Assembly (NCBI RefSeq): GCF_014201715.1
Contig: NZ_JACHFD010000004.1
Span: 1-64,000 of the forward strand
Length of the DNA: 64,000 nucleotides
Origin: Haloferula luteola
GTDB taxonomy: Bacteria > Verrucomicrobiota > Verrucomicrobiia > Verrucomicrobiales > Akkermansiaceae
Direction: 5' to 3'
Part shown: piece after piece, positions 55,187 to 64,000 of the stretch
Position numbering within the stretch: the first letter of the stretch is position 1
Layout: each line of letters opens with the position of its first letter
Notes under the pieces: generated by a model
What the model was told of the DNA's origin: nothing
The model's database searches: none
The model's input: the letters and a program-made list of their open reading frames with translations, nothing else
Translations under genes and position numbers: made by a program

Positions 55187-56065
55187 ATGAGTCGATCCGG
55201 CACCCTGTTGAAGCTCGCCAGCCGCATGCTGAGGGAGAGAACGATGGACCCTGCGTGCTTCAAAGTCGCGTGGGGTCCGCATCGGTGGCGATTGGCAGTT
55301 AACCTTAAGGATCAGCGAGGGCGCTTCCTCGCTTCCCATGGTTTCAGTCAGCCATCTCTCATGCGTCTATGGAAGGAGTTGGAGCAGATTTGCAAGCCAA
55401 CGATCCTTTTGGATGTGGGTGCGAACTATGGTGAATTTGGGATGGGGACCGGATATCCCACGGCTCGGGATATCTTCCTTGTTGAAGGAAATCGATCGCT
55501 CCATGAATTCCTTCAGAAAACGAAGAGTCGGCATCCCCAGGCCGGTAAGATCCATCTTATTCATGCGCTTGCGTCCGATGGGTTGAATAGTGGAACCGAA
55601 GGGGAGCTCTTCGTGAATAGTCGTTGGTCAGGAACATCGACTGCAGCAGGGCCCACGGATTCGGAAGCGTGGGAAAGCCAGCGGGTTCCGATGACGTCCG
55701 TCGATGAGATTCTTGGGGAGGTGGATGCAAGTGATTCTCTTCTATTCAAAATTGATGTTGAGGGCTTTGAGGGGAAGGTTCTTCAGGGAATGCGCAAAGC
55801 TCTGGAGATGAAACGGTGCATGGGCTTGATTGAATTCAATCACCAGAATTTGAAGCAGGCCGGCACCGATCCGGGAGAAGTTTTTAAGGGTCTTCAAGCC
55901 AAAGGGGACATTTACCTCATCACTGAACAAGGGGACTCTTTGAGGTCTTCTATTCGGAGGGTGAACGAAGTCTTTGATATTCCGGATGGGAAGGAAGACA
56001 TTCTCTTTATCAGCCGTGAGCTGACTCAGGAACTGGGCGATCTTGGCAATGATTCAAAGGCTTGA
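55187..56065 (+). CDS. FkbM family methyltransferase
   Basis: 292 residues from the ATG at 55187. ILLDVGANYGEFGMGTGYP (about 77-95) is the glycine-rich SAM site, SWRSGTSTA-like and RVPMTSVDEIL precede LLFKIDVEGFEGKVLQGM, the FkbM hallmark, and GLIEFNH completes the core. It should methylate a sugar hydroxyl of the repeat unit or an intermediate. It is the third methyltransferase-like gene in a row, so the polysaccharide may be heavily O-methylated. Confidence 0.88.
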   Translation: MSRSGTLLKLASRMLRERTMDPACFKVAWGPHRWRLAVNLKDQRGRFLASHGFSQPSLMRLWKELEQICKPTILLDVGANYGEFGMGTGYPTARDIFLVEGNRSLHEFLQKTKSRHPQAGKIHLIHALASDGLNSGTEGELFVNSRWSGTSTAAGPTDSEAWESQRVPMTSVDEILGEVDASDSLLFKIDVEGFEGKVLQGMRKALEMKRCMGLIEFNHQNLKQAGTDPGEVFKGLQAKGDIYLITEQGDSLRSSIRRVNEVFDIPDGKEDILFISRELTQELGDLGNDSKA

Positions 56066-56079
56066 GAGTTTGAAGCTGG

Positions 56080-57117
56080 ATGATAACGATGAGCGACCAG
56101 CTAGTGAGCGTAGTCATTCCGGCTTTCAACCGAGAGCGGCATATTGGGCGTTGTTTGGAGTCCGTTGCTGCGCAAACTCACCGGCCCATCGAAGCCATTG
56201 TTGTGGATGACGGCTCGGTCGATGGAACTCAGGCGGTAGTGGAGTCGCTTTTTGAGCGATTTCAGCACTTGGGATGCGAACTTCGGCTTTTGTCAACGGG
56301 AGGGCGCAAAGGCGCACCGTATGCGCGGAACCTGGGAGCGATGGCTGCCAAGGGCGATTTCGTTCAATTTCTGGATTCCGACGATCTGCTCTTGCCGGAA
56401 AAGTTCGAGACGGAACTTGCTGTGTTTGAGGAACTGGATTTGAGGGGTTCCCCTGTCGATCTTGTCTACTCTGTGGCCCAAATGGTGGACGCTTCGATGA
56501 GAATCATCCCGATGAGGTATGGATCGGCTTTGAAAGCCCGAGCGAGTGACTATTGTCAATTGAAGTGGCAGACCATGTGTCCGTTGTATCGAAAGGCGAT
56601 TCTTGCGAAAATCGGTCCATGGGATGAACGACTGAAGAAAGGTCAGGATTTTGAATTTGGCATCCGGACCTTATTGTCCGGCGTAAAAGTCAGGTTCCTG
56701 CCCCGTGTTCATTCTCTGCATGTTCAGCACGAGGATGGTCAAATGGTCGATCTTGTCGGACGTGAGAAGATTGCCTCAAGGCTGGTGGAGACGTATGAGA
56801 TTTGCCTTCAGCAGTTGGCGGCCCACAAACAATGGTCCTTCACCTTGCGGAGGGCATGGTACTATCGGATCGCCTATTTGGCTCAGGAGTCCGTTCAGGT
56901 AGGAGAGCGACAAGCGATTCTGGACGAGCTTTCCAGAGTCCTTCAGGAGTTCCGCTTGGGCTCCACGTTCGAAAGATGGCTCTTTGTGAAGAGTCCGCTT
57001 TACCGAGGAATACTTGGCTTCCGAAAAAGGGTTTCTCAAGGCGTTGCCTATCGGGCAAAGGCTTGGTTGCAGAGAGAGAGACGCCAATATTCGATCGGTG
57101 ATATCGTTGGAGGATAA
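56080..57117 (+). CDS. Family 2 glycosyltransferase
   Basis: 345 residues. The GT-A core has VSVVIPAFNRERHIGRCLESV, AIVVDDGSVDGTQAVVES and the metal-binding FLDSDDLLLPEKFE (about 108-121). WDERLKKGQDFEFGIR contains the ED-like catalytic region. The C-terminal 100 residues are basic and helical, probably for membrane contact. It transfers one sugar of the repeat unit; donor and acceptor cannot be read. A second ATG lies nine bases into the frame. Confidence 0.9.
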   Translation: MITMSDQLVSVVIPAFNRERHIGRCLESVAAQTHRPIEAIVVDDGSVDGTQAVVESLFERFQHLGCELRLLSTGGRKGAPYARNLGAMAAKGDFVQFLDSDDLLLPEKFETELAVFEELDLRGSPVDLVYSVAQMVDASMRIIPMRYGSALKARASDYCQLKWQTMCPLYRKAILAKIGPWDERLKKGQDFEFGIRTLLSGVKVRFLPRVHSLHVQHEDGQMVDLVGREKIASRLVETYEICLQQLAAHKQWSFTLRRAWYYRIAYLAQESVQVGERQAILDELSRVLQEFRLGSTFERWLFVKSPLYRGILGFRKRVSQGVAYRAKAWLQRERRQYSIGDIVGG

Positions 57118-57127
57118 GGTATTTGCA

Positions 57128-58261
57128 ATGATGAATGTTCTGGCATACAGTGGCTATCCACCTGCGAGCTACGCCGATGGTGGAGGGGCACTGGCGATTT
57201 GGTATGGGCTTTCTGCGATCGCGAAAGTGGAAGGCATCGATTTGACGGTGGCCTTCCCGATGCGGGAGGAGGATTCATGCGATTCGGAGGGAGTGCACAA
57301 TGGTGTCAAGGTCCGCGGAATCCGTTCCCCCAAGGAGCTTGCTGATTGCCTCAGGGAAGCGCGGCCGGACATTTTTCACTGCATGCGCAGTGAATCTCTT
57401 GAGGCATTGAAGTCTTGTCGGAGCCTGGGGATTCCATCGATTTACGAAGTAAGATCTCCCAAGTGTTTTCCTTGCAAGTGGCAGCACAAGCTGGTGCCTC
57501 CTTATCACAGGCAATGGAAGGAAATGCTGGCGGGCCGGAAGGATCGACTGGCTGCGCGGCAAGCCGATGTCGTGATCGTGCCGAGTGAAACGGCGATTGG
57601 GAATTTGCGTCGGAACTATGGTATTCCAGAGGAGAGATCATTGTATTTTTACAATGGAGTGGATTATGAGAATTTTTATCCATTGGAAGAAAAGCCGGAT
57701 AACGAGGTTCCTATTCTGATCAATGCTGGGCGACTCGCTCGAGATCGTCATTTTGACCTTCTCTTGAAGGCCTTCCAATTGATTCAACGAGAGTTTCCAC
57801 TCGCGCAATTGAGGATCGTGGGAGATGGACCGGAGCGGGCCCGCCTTGAGCAGATTTGCGTCGACAAATCCATCGATGGTGTGCGCTTCTTTGGTGTGGT
57901 TTCCCATTCGGAACTGGCAGATCTTTACCGGACTTCCGACATCTTGATGAACTCGAGCGAATCGGAGAGTTTCGGCAACGTCGTGGCGGAAGCGATGGCT
58001 TGCGGTCTTCCTGTGGTGTGTTTTAAGGCAGGTTCTTTGCAGGAGTTGGTCATTGACCCCATGAATGGGATCTTATGTGAAATTGGAGATGATGAGACCT
58101 TGGCTTCCAACGCGATGACTCTCATCCGCAATCCCGAAATGCGGAAGACGATGGGGCTGGAAGCGGCGAGAAGCTGCCGGGAAAGGTTTTCATGGGATCT
58201 GAGGGCAGCTGGTATTGTGGAGCTTTACGGTAAGCTCTCTTCAGGAGGAAATATTTTCTAA
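57128..58261 (+). CDS. GT4 family glycosyltransferase
   Basis: 377 residues from the ATG at 57128. GT-B fold: an N-terminal domain with YADGGGALAIWYGLSAIA and a C-terminal domain with INAGRLARDRHFDLLLKAF, LRIVGDGPERARLEQI and the ExxxxxxxE motif ESESFGNVVAEAMACGLPVV. The unusual CFPCKWQHK (about 114-122) in the N-domain could bind a metal or be structural. It acts at the cytoplasmic face on the growing lipid-linked oligosaccharide. Confidence 0.9.
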   Translation: MMNVLAYSGYPPASYADGGGALAIWYGLSAIAKVEGIDLTVAFPMREEDSCDSEGVHNGVKVRGIRSPKELADCLREARPDIFHCMRSESLEALKSCRSLGIPSIYEVRSPKCFPCKWQHKLVPPYHRQWKEMLAGRKDRLAARQADVVIVPSETAIGNLRRNYGIPEERSLYFYNGVDYENFYPLEEKPDNEVPILINAGRLARDRHFDLLLKAFQLIQREFPLAQLRIVGDGPERARLEQICVDKSIDGVRFFGVVSHSELADLYRTSDILMNSSESESFGNVVAEAMACGLPVVCFKAGSLQELVIDPMNGILCEIGDDETLASNAMTLIRNPEMRKTMGLEAARSCRERFSWDLRAAGIVELYGKLSSGGNIF

Positions 58262-58279
58262 TTATATCATTTTAACGGC

Positions 58280-59794
58280 GTGAACGGAAATAAAATTACA
58301 ACAGCATTGCTGACATTTGTTCTGCTGGGTGCCGCAGTGGTGCTTGGACTCAGCGTCTTCGGAAGTGGGAAGAATCAACTTGGACAGGTATTCCAGTGGC
58401 TGTTGTTCGTCGGGGCCGTTTTTGGGTTTGTGGCTCCTCGCATTGGACTTCTGTTATTCCTTCTCCTCCAATTCTATTTTGACTTTCTCAAGCGACTTTT
58501 GGTGGTGGGTGACAGTCTTTCGATGATGGACATCATCACCTCATTGGGCCTGGGTCCGATCATTGTAGTTTTTGCCTGCTGTGCGGCGGTCCTTCAAATT
58601 GTGACAGGAAAGATCAAATTTGATCGGTTATTTGATAAAGTGTTTTTTGTGGGTTGTGTTTTTGTTTCGATTTCTGGGTTTTTCTTGGTTCGCGACGTGG
58701 ATTTCGTTGAACGAGGGCAATCGATGTTGGGCACGGCGATGCTTGGGATGATGGCATTCGCAAGCTTCAGTTTCTTTCGTGAGGAAGGAGATTGTCTCAA
58801 GACATTGAAGCTCCTCGTGATCTCTGGAATCCCTGTTTGCCTCTATGCGTTTTATCAATGGATTTTCGGCATTTCTGCCTGGGAAGAACGCTATATTTTG
58901 ACCGGATTGAGTAAGGTTCTGTATAGCTTCTACGTCTTGGATGGAATCGATCAAATGCGCCCTTTCTCCACCATGAATACCCACACCTCTCTTGGTGCAA
59001 TTGGCGGAACTCTCTTTTTGGTGTGTTTTCTTATTTTGCCAAAAGCGCGAATGTTGTTTCACGTGCGGAGAGCGAAGTGGTTCTTTTATGCTGTGGTTGG
59101 GCTCCTCTACCTTGGGACCTGTTTGATCGCTCAGAATCGGACTTCCTATATTTTGCCGCCTCTTGGATTGGCATTGTCATTGATGTTTTTGAGGGGGAAT
59201 CGGATTATGTTGTTTTACGCGTTCCTATTTATGACGGCGACAGTGGTCGTGGTGAAATCGGAGTGGATTTATAACAACATCAACGTATGGTCTCAATCGT
59301 TCGAGGCGACTGCTATTGGCGAGAAATTTGGCACGCTGGGCACTTATCAAGCCCGTCTTAGTAGCTTCATGCTATTGACCGAGGCTGATAACTGGACGCC
59401 ATTCGGCCTCGATCCTAAAGTTCGGCCTTTCACACACGATCTGATCACGCAGTCGCTTGTGACGGTGGGTTATATTCCGCTGGGAGTCTGTCTTGCGTTG
59501 TTAGGGGGAGTGATCGCGTGGTGGCATTCCTCTTGTCTCAAGGTGAAGGATGCGTCCTCGAGGAAGCTTTTGGTCTACCTGACGGCGATCATCGTTGCGT
59601 TGGGAGTCTCGGGTTTGGCCTATGGAAACCTTTTGTTCGTGGCACCCGTGAATTCGGTTCTTGGATTGTTGCTTGGGCTCGGAATGGTTGAGATTCGGAA
59701 ATCCAAGGTGAGTTCTCAGGTGCCGGTCGGAGAAATGGATTCCTCGTCGGAACGTCAGAGCGCGGGTGCTCCTGGCGAACAGGTTTCCGCCTGA
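58280..59794 (+). CDS. O-antigen polymerase/ligase-like membrane protein
   Basis: 504 residues with a GTG start and about 12 hydrophobic helices. A large loop around residues 200-240 (STMNTHTSLGAIGG) and QNRTSYILPPLGLALSL resemble the Wzy_C/O-antigen ligase family, where a loop His/Arg pair contacts the lipid-linked substrate. It probably polymerises the flipped repeat units. The C-terminus is a soluble Ser-rich tail. Helix-rich proteins of this kind diverge fast, so polymerase versus ligase cannot be decided. Confidence 0.8.
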   Translation: MNGNKITTALLTFVLLGAAVVLGLSVFGSGKNQLGQVFQWLLFVGAVFGFVAPRIGLLLFLLLQFYFDFLKRLLVVGDSLSMMDIITSLGLGPIIVVFACCAAVLQIVTGKIKFDRLFDKVFFVGCVFVSISGFFLVRDVDFVERGQSMLGTAMLGMMAFASFSFFREEGDCLKTLKLLVISGIPVCLYAFYQWIFGISAWEERYILTGLSKVLYSFYVLDGIDQMRPFSTMNTHTSLGAIGGTLFLVCFLILPKARMLFHVRRAKWFFYAVVGLLYLGTCLIAQNRTSYILPPLGLALSLMFLRGNRIMLFYAFLFMTATVVVVKSEWIYNNINVWSQSFEATAIGEKFGTLGTYQARLSSFMLLTEADNWTPFGLDPKVRPFTHDLITQSLVTVGYIPLGVCLALLGGVIAWWHSSCLKVKDASSRKLLVYLTAIIVALGVSGLAYGNLLFVAPVNSVLGLLLGLGMVEIRKSKVSSQVPVGEMDSSSERQSAGAPGEQVSA

Positions 59795-59956
59795 CTTGGG
59801 GTCTTCGGAGGTTTTCGATTTGCGATTTGTTCCGACCGACGATTTCTGGGGCGCCTCCGTGACGAAGGAATTGAGCAGTGACGCGGTGAACGAAGCCACC
59901 CTGTCTGCGGGGAAATGAACGGGCGAGACGCCGATTTTCTAAGGGAATCCACTTCG

Positions 59957-61033
59957 ATGGTAGAGGTAACCTGGTATCCGGCCCATCCGTGCTATGGTGA
60001 TGTGTCGATGGCTCGGTATGCGAATCTCCTGATGGGGGCGCAGGAAGCTGATGATCCTTTCGATTGTCGCTTTGCGATCCCTCCTACGTATCGAGAGAGG
60101 GGGTCCCGCTTCGAGCGGTTGCTGATGCGGAAGTTCCTGTATCCTCTACAGGTTTCTGCTTCCTCGCCGGGAAAGATCGCCCACGTGCTGGACCATAGTT
60201 GGGCGCACCTATTGACCTCAGTGAGGGGCAACGTTGCGAAGGTGGTGACGGTTCATGATTTGATTCCATTGAGGGATCCATGTGATCTTACTGGGGCGCA
60301 AGTCGAACGGTTCCGAGGTTGGGTCAGGCATCTAGAGAATGCGGACGCGATCATCTCTGTTTCGGATTACACGAAGCGGGAGGTGACCGAGTTGCTGGGA
60401 ATCTCACCGGAGAAGATCTTTGTGGTGCCTAATGGGGCGGATGCCGGTTCGGTGGAACCCTCGGTGACCACGAATGTCGGTGAGCGAGTGAAAAAGGGAG
60501 TTTCGGGACTTCGAGTGGGGAGTTTGGGGAGCACCCTGAAGCGAAAGAATCTGGAAGTGCTTCCTGAAGCTTTGGCGAAATTCGCCGAAGCGACGGGTGA
60601 GCCGGTGAGTTTGGTGAGGGGGGGAGAGATGCTGCCAAGAGCGTTGAGGGATCGGTTTCTTGCTCTTTTAGGCCCGCAGGGTTTGGTGGAACTGGGCAGG
60701 CTCAGCAACCATGAGCTGGAGGATTTCTATCGCTGCGTGGATGTGGTGGTGGTGCCTTCAAAGTTCGAAGGGTTCGGCCTGCCGGTCTTGGAGGCGATGC
60801 GCCGTCGCAAGCCGGTCATCGCGGCGGCGTCCTCCAGTTTGCCGGAGGTTGGCGGAGAGGCGGCGGTGTATTTCGACCCTGATTCTCCTGAGGAATTGGC
60901 ATTGGCGCTCGAGAAGGTTTTGGATCCCGAACGTCGACAGGAGTTGGTGGATCTGGGTGAAGCTTGGGCTCGCCAATTCACTTGGCGTCGGAGTCTTGAA
61001 GGTCTCTACCAGGTGTACCAGCAATGGGATTGA
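59957..61033 (+). CDS. GT4 family glycosyltransferase
   Basis: 358 residues from the ATG at 59957, with AAGGGAA upstream; an ATG at 59915 is the alternative. VVTVHDLIPLRDP and ADAIISVSDYTKREVTELLGI are typical of mannosyltransferase-like GT4 enzymes, and KFEGFGLPVLEAMRRRKPVIAAASSSLPEV (in part) carries the donor-binding Glu motif. GC content rises again from here, ending the AT-rich core. It probably adds another sugar to the repeat unit. Confidence 0.9.
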   Translation: MVEVTWYPAHPCYGDVSMARYANLLMGAQEADDPFDCRFAIPPTYRERGSRFERLLMRKFLYPLQVSASSPGKIAHVLDHSWAHLLTSVRGNVAKVVTVHDLIPLRDPCDLTGAQVERFRGWVRHLENADAIISVSDYTKREVTELLGISPEKIFVVPNGADAGSVEPSVTTNVGERVKKGVSGLRVGSLGSTLKRKNLEVLPEALAKFAEATGEPVSLVRGGEMLPRALRDRFLALLGPQGLVELGRLSNHELEDFYRCVDVVVVPSKFEGFGLPVLEAMRRRKPVIAAASSSLPEVGGEAAVYFDPDSPEELALALEKVLDPERRQELVDLGEAWARQFTWRRSLEGLYQVYQQWD

Positions 61034-61077
61034 GGTAGGGGTGATCGTGGGGAAAAAGAATGGGTTTGCGTTGAGTG

Positions 61078-62058
61078 ATGTCTGAAAAAGCAGTCTTTAT
61101 CATTGGTGGGAGTGGATTCATTGGCACCAATTGCGTGGCCTATTTTCGGCGTGCGGGGTGGAGGGTGGTGAGTTTCGATCTGGCACCCCCTCTCGATTCC
61201 CAGCATGCGGATGTGCATGTTTCCGGGGATATCATGGATGCGAGTTCAGTGGCCTCAGCAATGGCGGCTGCGGCTCCTCAGGTGGTGATCCACCTGGCGG
61301 GGCGCACGGATTGCGATGAGCGCACGACGGTGGAAGAAGGTTACTTGTCGAACACGGTGGGAACAGCGAATGTTCTGGAAGCGATCAAGGCGACCCCTGG
61401 CATTGAGCGAGCGATCATCACGTCCAGCCAATACGTGGCGGGACCGGATCGATTGCCCAAGGATGAGTTCGATTACTTTCCCCACACGGTTTACGGGCAG
61501 AGCAAGGTGGAGACGGAGCGGTTGACTCGGGCGGCCGATCTGCCGTGTTGCTGGACCCTGATTCGGCCGGTGAATATTTGGGGTCCGTGGCACCAACGGT
61601 ATTCCCGTGAATTCTGGCGCGTGGTGCATCGGGGTCTTTACATTCACCCGGATCTGCCGGCACCGACGCGGACGTATGGATACGTTGGCAATGTGGTGTG
61701 GCAGATGGCGCGGATTTTGGAGCTGCCGGTGGAGAAGGTGAATCACAAGGTTCTGTATGTGGGGGACCGGCAGATCCCGATCGATCGATGGGTGTTTGCT
61801 TTCCATCAGGGAATTCGCGGAAAGGACCCGCTCCGGATTCCGTATCCGGTGATCCGTAGCCTCGCTTTTGTGGGGGATGGGTTCAGTCGCCTGATGGGGC
61901 GTCCCTTCTACATCAATTCCTCCCGGTTGCGGAGCATGACTCAGGACTATCTTACGGACATGGAGGCAACGATGGATCTTTTAGGTGAGCCTCCTTATTC
62001 GATGGAGGAGGGGGTGAAGGAAACGGTCCACTGGCTGCGCGAAAAGGTATGGGTCTGA
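61078..62058 (+). CDS. NAD-dependent epimerase/dehydratase (extended SDR)
   Basis: 326 residues from the ATG at 61078. IIGGSGFIGTNCVAYF is the nucleotide-binding site, and VYGQSK (about 138-143) is the catalytic YxxxK. IRPVNIWGPWHQRY follows the family layout. The C-terminal part does not match UDP-galactose epimerase specifically, so the sugar-nucleotide substrate is open. Its end overlaps the start region of the next glycosyltransferase. Confidence 0.85.
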   Translation: MSEKAVFIIGGSGFIGTNCVAYFRRAGWRVVSFDLAPPLDSQHADVHVSGDIMDASSVASAMAAAAPQVVIHLAGRTDCDERTTVEEGYLSNTVGTANVLEAIKATPGIERAIITSSQYVAGPDRLPKDEFDYFPHTVYGQSKVETERLTRAADLPCCWTLIRPVNIWGPWHQRYSREFWRVVHRGLYIHPDLPAPTRTYGYVGNVVWQMARILELPVEKVNHKVLYVGDRQIPIDRWVFAFHQGIRGKDPLRIPYPVIRSLAFVGDGFSRLMGRPFYINSSRLRSMTQDYLTDMEATMDLLGEPPYSMEEGVKETVHWLREKVWV

Positions 62059-62069
62059 AGAGAGATGCC

Positions 62070-63221
62070 ATGCGAGTGGTGGTGGCCGGGCAGTTTCCGC
62101 CTCCGATTGGGGGGCAGAACATTTGCATCCAGCGGATGGTGCATTTGTTGGAGAAATGTCCTGGGTGTGAAGTCGATCACCTCAAGCTGGAGTTTACTCG
62201 CAGCTGGTCGGCTGCGCGGCGGTTTGATGCCCATAAAGTGACGGAGCTCTTCCGGGTGTTGGGTCGCCTCGTGAAGTTGCGGGCGCGAGGGAAGATCGAC
62301 GCGGTGATTTTCCCCGCGGGGGGGCCGCATCGAATTGCGATTTTACGGGACCTGTTGTTGTTGCCCTTCATTCGCCTAGCTTGTTCCCGGGTGCTTCTTC
62401 ATTTCCACGCTGCGGGATTGGCGGAGAAATGGGGAGATCGTCCGTCCACGTTTCAGAGCTTGGGGTGCTGGATCTATCGAATCTGCTGCCGGGAAGCGAT
62501 CGTGATTACCGAGTTCGGGCGCAAGGACGCCGCCTGCTTGGGAATCGAAGAGATTCATCTGCTGCCGAACTATTGTGAAGATTGGGCGGGTGGAGTGAGA
62601 TCCAGAGTCGAGAAGGAGACGATCACTTGTTTGTCCATCGGGCATTTGTGCGAGGACAAAGGCACCCCTGCCTTGCTGCGTGCTTTCGGGAAGATTGCCG
62701 GAGAGTTTCCCCAGCTTCATCTCCGCTTGGTCGGTGAACCGATTGCTCCCTACAGTGAGGAGGCATTGATGGCCGACCGGGAAGCCACGGGGGCGAAGGA
62801 ACGCATTCATGGGTCGGGTCCCCTGAGTGGGGATGCCTTGCAGGACGCCTATCGTGAGGGGGATCTGTTTGTTTTCAGCAGTGTGGCTCCGTATGAATCT
62901 TTTGGCTTGGTGATGGTAGAAGCCATGCAATGGAGCTTGCCCTTGGTGGTGACCGATTGGCGGGCGAATCTTTCGGTGGCGGGGGAAAAGTTTGGGGGAG
63001 TGGTGGTGGAGATCGATCAGGGAAGGGATTTGGCGGATTCTCTGGCGGATAGCCTGCGCAAGGCGGTGCTGGCTCGGGGAGATTGGCCCCAATGGGGAGA
63101 GCAGAACCGGAAGTACTACGAGAGCCGTTACACAGAGGCGCGCTTCAAGGATGGGATTCAGGCGATTTTGGGTTTGCCGAGGGAGGAAAGCGGAGAGGTG
63201 CCGAGGGGCGTGAGAGGATGA
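62070..63221 (+). CDS. GT4 family glycosyltransferase
   Basis: 383 residues from the ATG at 62070, preceded by GAAGAGAG; an ATG at 62049 would overlap the epimerase gene by ten bases. VVVAGQFPPPIGGQNICIQRMV opens the N-domain. The C-domain has CLSIGHLCEDKGTPALLRAF, LRLVGEP and VAPYESFGLVMVEAMQWSLPLVV, the GT4 donor-binding motif. Two Cys pairs (GCWIYRICC) lie in the linker. Its stop overlaps the next start as ATGA. Confidence 0.9.
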   Translation: MRVVVAGQFPPPIGGQNICIQRMVHLLEKCPGCEVDHLKLEFTRSWSAARRFDAHKVTELFRVLGRLVKLRARGKIDAVIFPAGGPHRIAILRDLLLLPFIRLACSRVLLHFHAAGLAEKWGDRPSTFQSLGCWIYRICCREAIVITEFGRKDAACLGIEEIHLLPNYCEDWAGGVRSRVEKETITCLSIGHLCEDKGTPALLRAFGKIAGEFPQLHLRLVGEPIAPYSEEALMADREATGAKERIHGSGPLSGDALQDAYREGDLFVFSSVAPYESFGLVMVEAMQWSLPLVVTDWRANLSVAGEKFGGVVVEIDQGRDLADSLADSLRKAVLARGDWPQWGEQNRKYYESRYTEARFKDGIQAILGLPREESGEVPRGVRG

Positions 63222-64000
63222 AGAGCGAGTTGGAAGTTCCAGATCCGGGAAGGAGACTTTCTTCTGAGCCCCCTTTGGCGGTGGACTTGGATGGGACCTT
63301 GTTTCGAGTGGACACCTTGTGGGAAGGGGTGGCGAGGATGTTGCGACGGGATCCGCAGGGGCTGCTCTTGCTGCCCCTTTTTTGTGTCCGGGGGAAACCC
63401 TATCTCAAGCGCATGGTGGCCGAGCGCTCGGGATTGCTTGCGGAGCATTTGCCGTGGAACGAGGCGGTGGTGGCATTTTTGGAGGAGGAGAAAGCCCAGG
63501 GGAGGCGGCTGCTTTTGGTGTCCGGAGCCGACTTTGAGTTGGCGAAGCGGTTGACCGAGAAAAGTGGTTTGTTTGAAGAATGGTGGACCACCGAGGAGAA
63601 GGTGAACCTCATCGGAAAGCGCAAAGGGCAGCGATTGGTGGAGGTCTTTGGAGAGGGAGGATTCGATTACCTCGGCAATTCCATGGTGGATGTGGAGGTC
63701 TGGTCGCAATGCCGGCGGGTGCATGTGACCAACCCGGACCCGGGGGTCTTGCGCCGATTGCGGCAGATGGGGAAGGAGTTTGAGTTTCATGGCGATTTGC
63801 CACGTCCCTGGCGGAGTGGTGTTCGGCAGTTGCGATGTCACCAGTGGGTGAAGAACTTGCTCGTGCTGGTGCCCTTGCTGGCCAGCCATCGGTTCTATTC
63901 CGCGGAGATGACGGCGACGGGCTTGGCGTTTCTTTGCTTCAGTCTGGGTGCATCGAGTGTCTATCTCCTCAATGATTTGCTCGATTTGGAGCATGACCGG
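63218..64000 (+). CDS. HAD-UbiA fusion: lipid-linked prenyltransferase (partial, runs off the window)
   Basis: The 261 codons present begin with ATG at 63218. An N-terminal HAD-type phosphatase domain (about 25-200) has VDLDGTLFRVDTLWE and LLLVSGADFELAKR, followed by KGQRL and GNSMVDVEVW. The C-terminal part begins a UbiA transferase: LRCHQWVKNLLVLVPLL and NDLLDLEHDR, the Asp-rich polyprenyl-phosphate/Mg site. Such fusions resemble decaprenyl-phosphate phosphoribosyltransferase and may make a polyprenyl-phosphate pentose or remove the phosphate after transfer. The rest lies beyond the window. Confidence 0.88.
   Translation, partial: MKSELEVPDPGRRLSSEPPLAVDLDGTLFRVDTLWEGVARMLRRDPQGLLLLPLFCVRGKPYLKRMVAERSGLLAEHLPWNEAVVAFLEEEKAQGRRLLLVSGADFELAKRLTEKSGLFEEWWTTEEKVNLIGKRKGQRLVEVFGEGGFDYLGNSMVDVEVWSQCRRVHVTNPDPGVLRRLRQMGKEFEFHGDLPRPWRSGVRQLRCHQWVKNLLVLVPLLASHRFYSAEMTATGLAFLCFSLGASSVYLLNDLLDLEHDR

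Overview
The window looks like a chromosomal segment of a Verrucomicrobiota bacterium (class Verrucomicrobiae is my best guess, from sequence style only). The clues are a PEP-CTERM tail (VPEPSS...RRRR) on a CHRD protein, a 1,290-residue secreted protein of autotransporter-associated beta-strand repeats ending in a DPDGDG calcium-type module, a DUF3472 protein, a GbsR regulator plus NusG paralogue heading an exopolysaccharide (EPS) locus, and high GC with dense gene packing. No rRNA, tRNA or CRISPR array was seen.

0-5.5 kb: a plastic edge with a 71-aa zinc-ribbon-like ORF, a degenerate non-coding repeat (second copy at 36.1 kb) and an IS5-type transposase remnant. A leftward MFS transporter follows, with a terminator-like hairpin just before its start, then a 53-aa ORF and a secreted GH2 beta-galactosidase. 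5.8-9.7 kb: the large beta-strand-repeat protein with a strong terminator.

9.7-22.9 kb (leftward): a surface-modification and efflux block. It runs from an OmpR-type response regulator and its histidine kinase, through an ArnT-like glycosyltransferase, a GT2 of the polyprenyl-phosphate type, GtrA, a tripartite RND pump (TolC-like, adaptor, CzcA/CusA-like) to CmoA, an ICMT-like methyltransferase and a second GtrA. Many of these genes overlap or are separated by a few bases. An 11-bp-period direct repeat (CTCATC-N5-CTCATC type) precedes the regulator, the ArnT operon and cmoA at the same distance from the start codon, suggesting a PmrA-like regulon with very short leaders.

23-32 kb: a tryptophan-halogenase-family flavoprotein, a lineage-specific anchored protein, a TlpA-like thioredoxin, an ECF41 sigma factor with its AhpD-like partner (preceded by a sequence matching the ECF41 promoter), FxsA, and a LiaS/NarX-type kinase with a NarL-type regulator. 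32.1-35.6 kb: dnaE. 35.6-36.5 kb: a gene-poor gap with the second repeat copy. 36.5-40.5 kb: a bPH-domain protein, a DUF3472 protein, a beta-hydroxyacid-dehydrogenase-like enzyme, an NTF2-like protein and threonine aldolase.

40.5 kb to the right edge: an EPS locus read rightward. A GbsR-family regulator and a NusG paralogue are followed by nucleotide-sugar enzymes (RfbB-like dehydratase, UDP-HexNAc dehydrogenase, GDP-fucose synthase, GDP-mannose dehydratase), a WecG/TagA transferase, sulfate activation (cysC, cysD, cysN), then a flippase, a GT11-like fucosyltransferase, three small methyltransferase-like proteins, four other glycosyltransferases, an O-antigen polymerase/ligase-like protein, an epimerase and an HAD-UbiA fusion cut by the window edge. 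The same palindrome overlaps the promoter of the regulator and recurs before the UDP-sugar dehydrogenase leader, so the regulator probably controls both transcription units. The glycosyltransferase core (about 51-60 kb) is clearly AT-richer, as expected for a laterally acquired serotype-like cassette. GDP-fucose, a fucosyltransferase and PAPS synthesis together suggest a fucosylated, possibly sulfated, polysaccharide.
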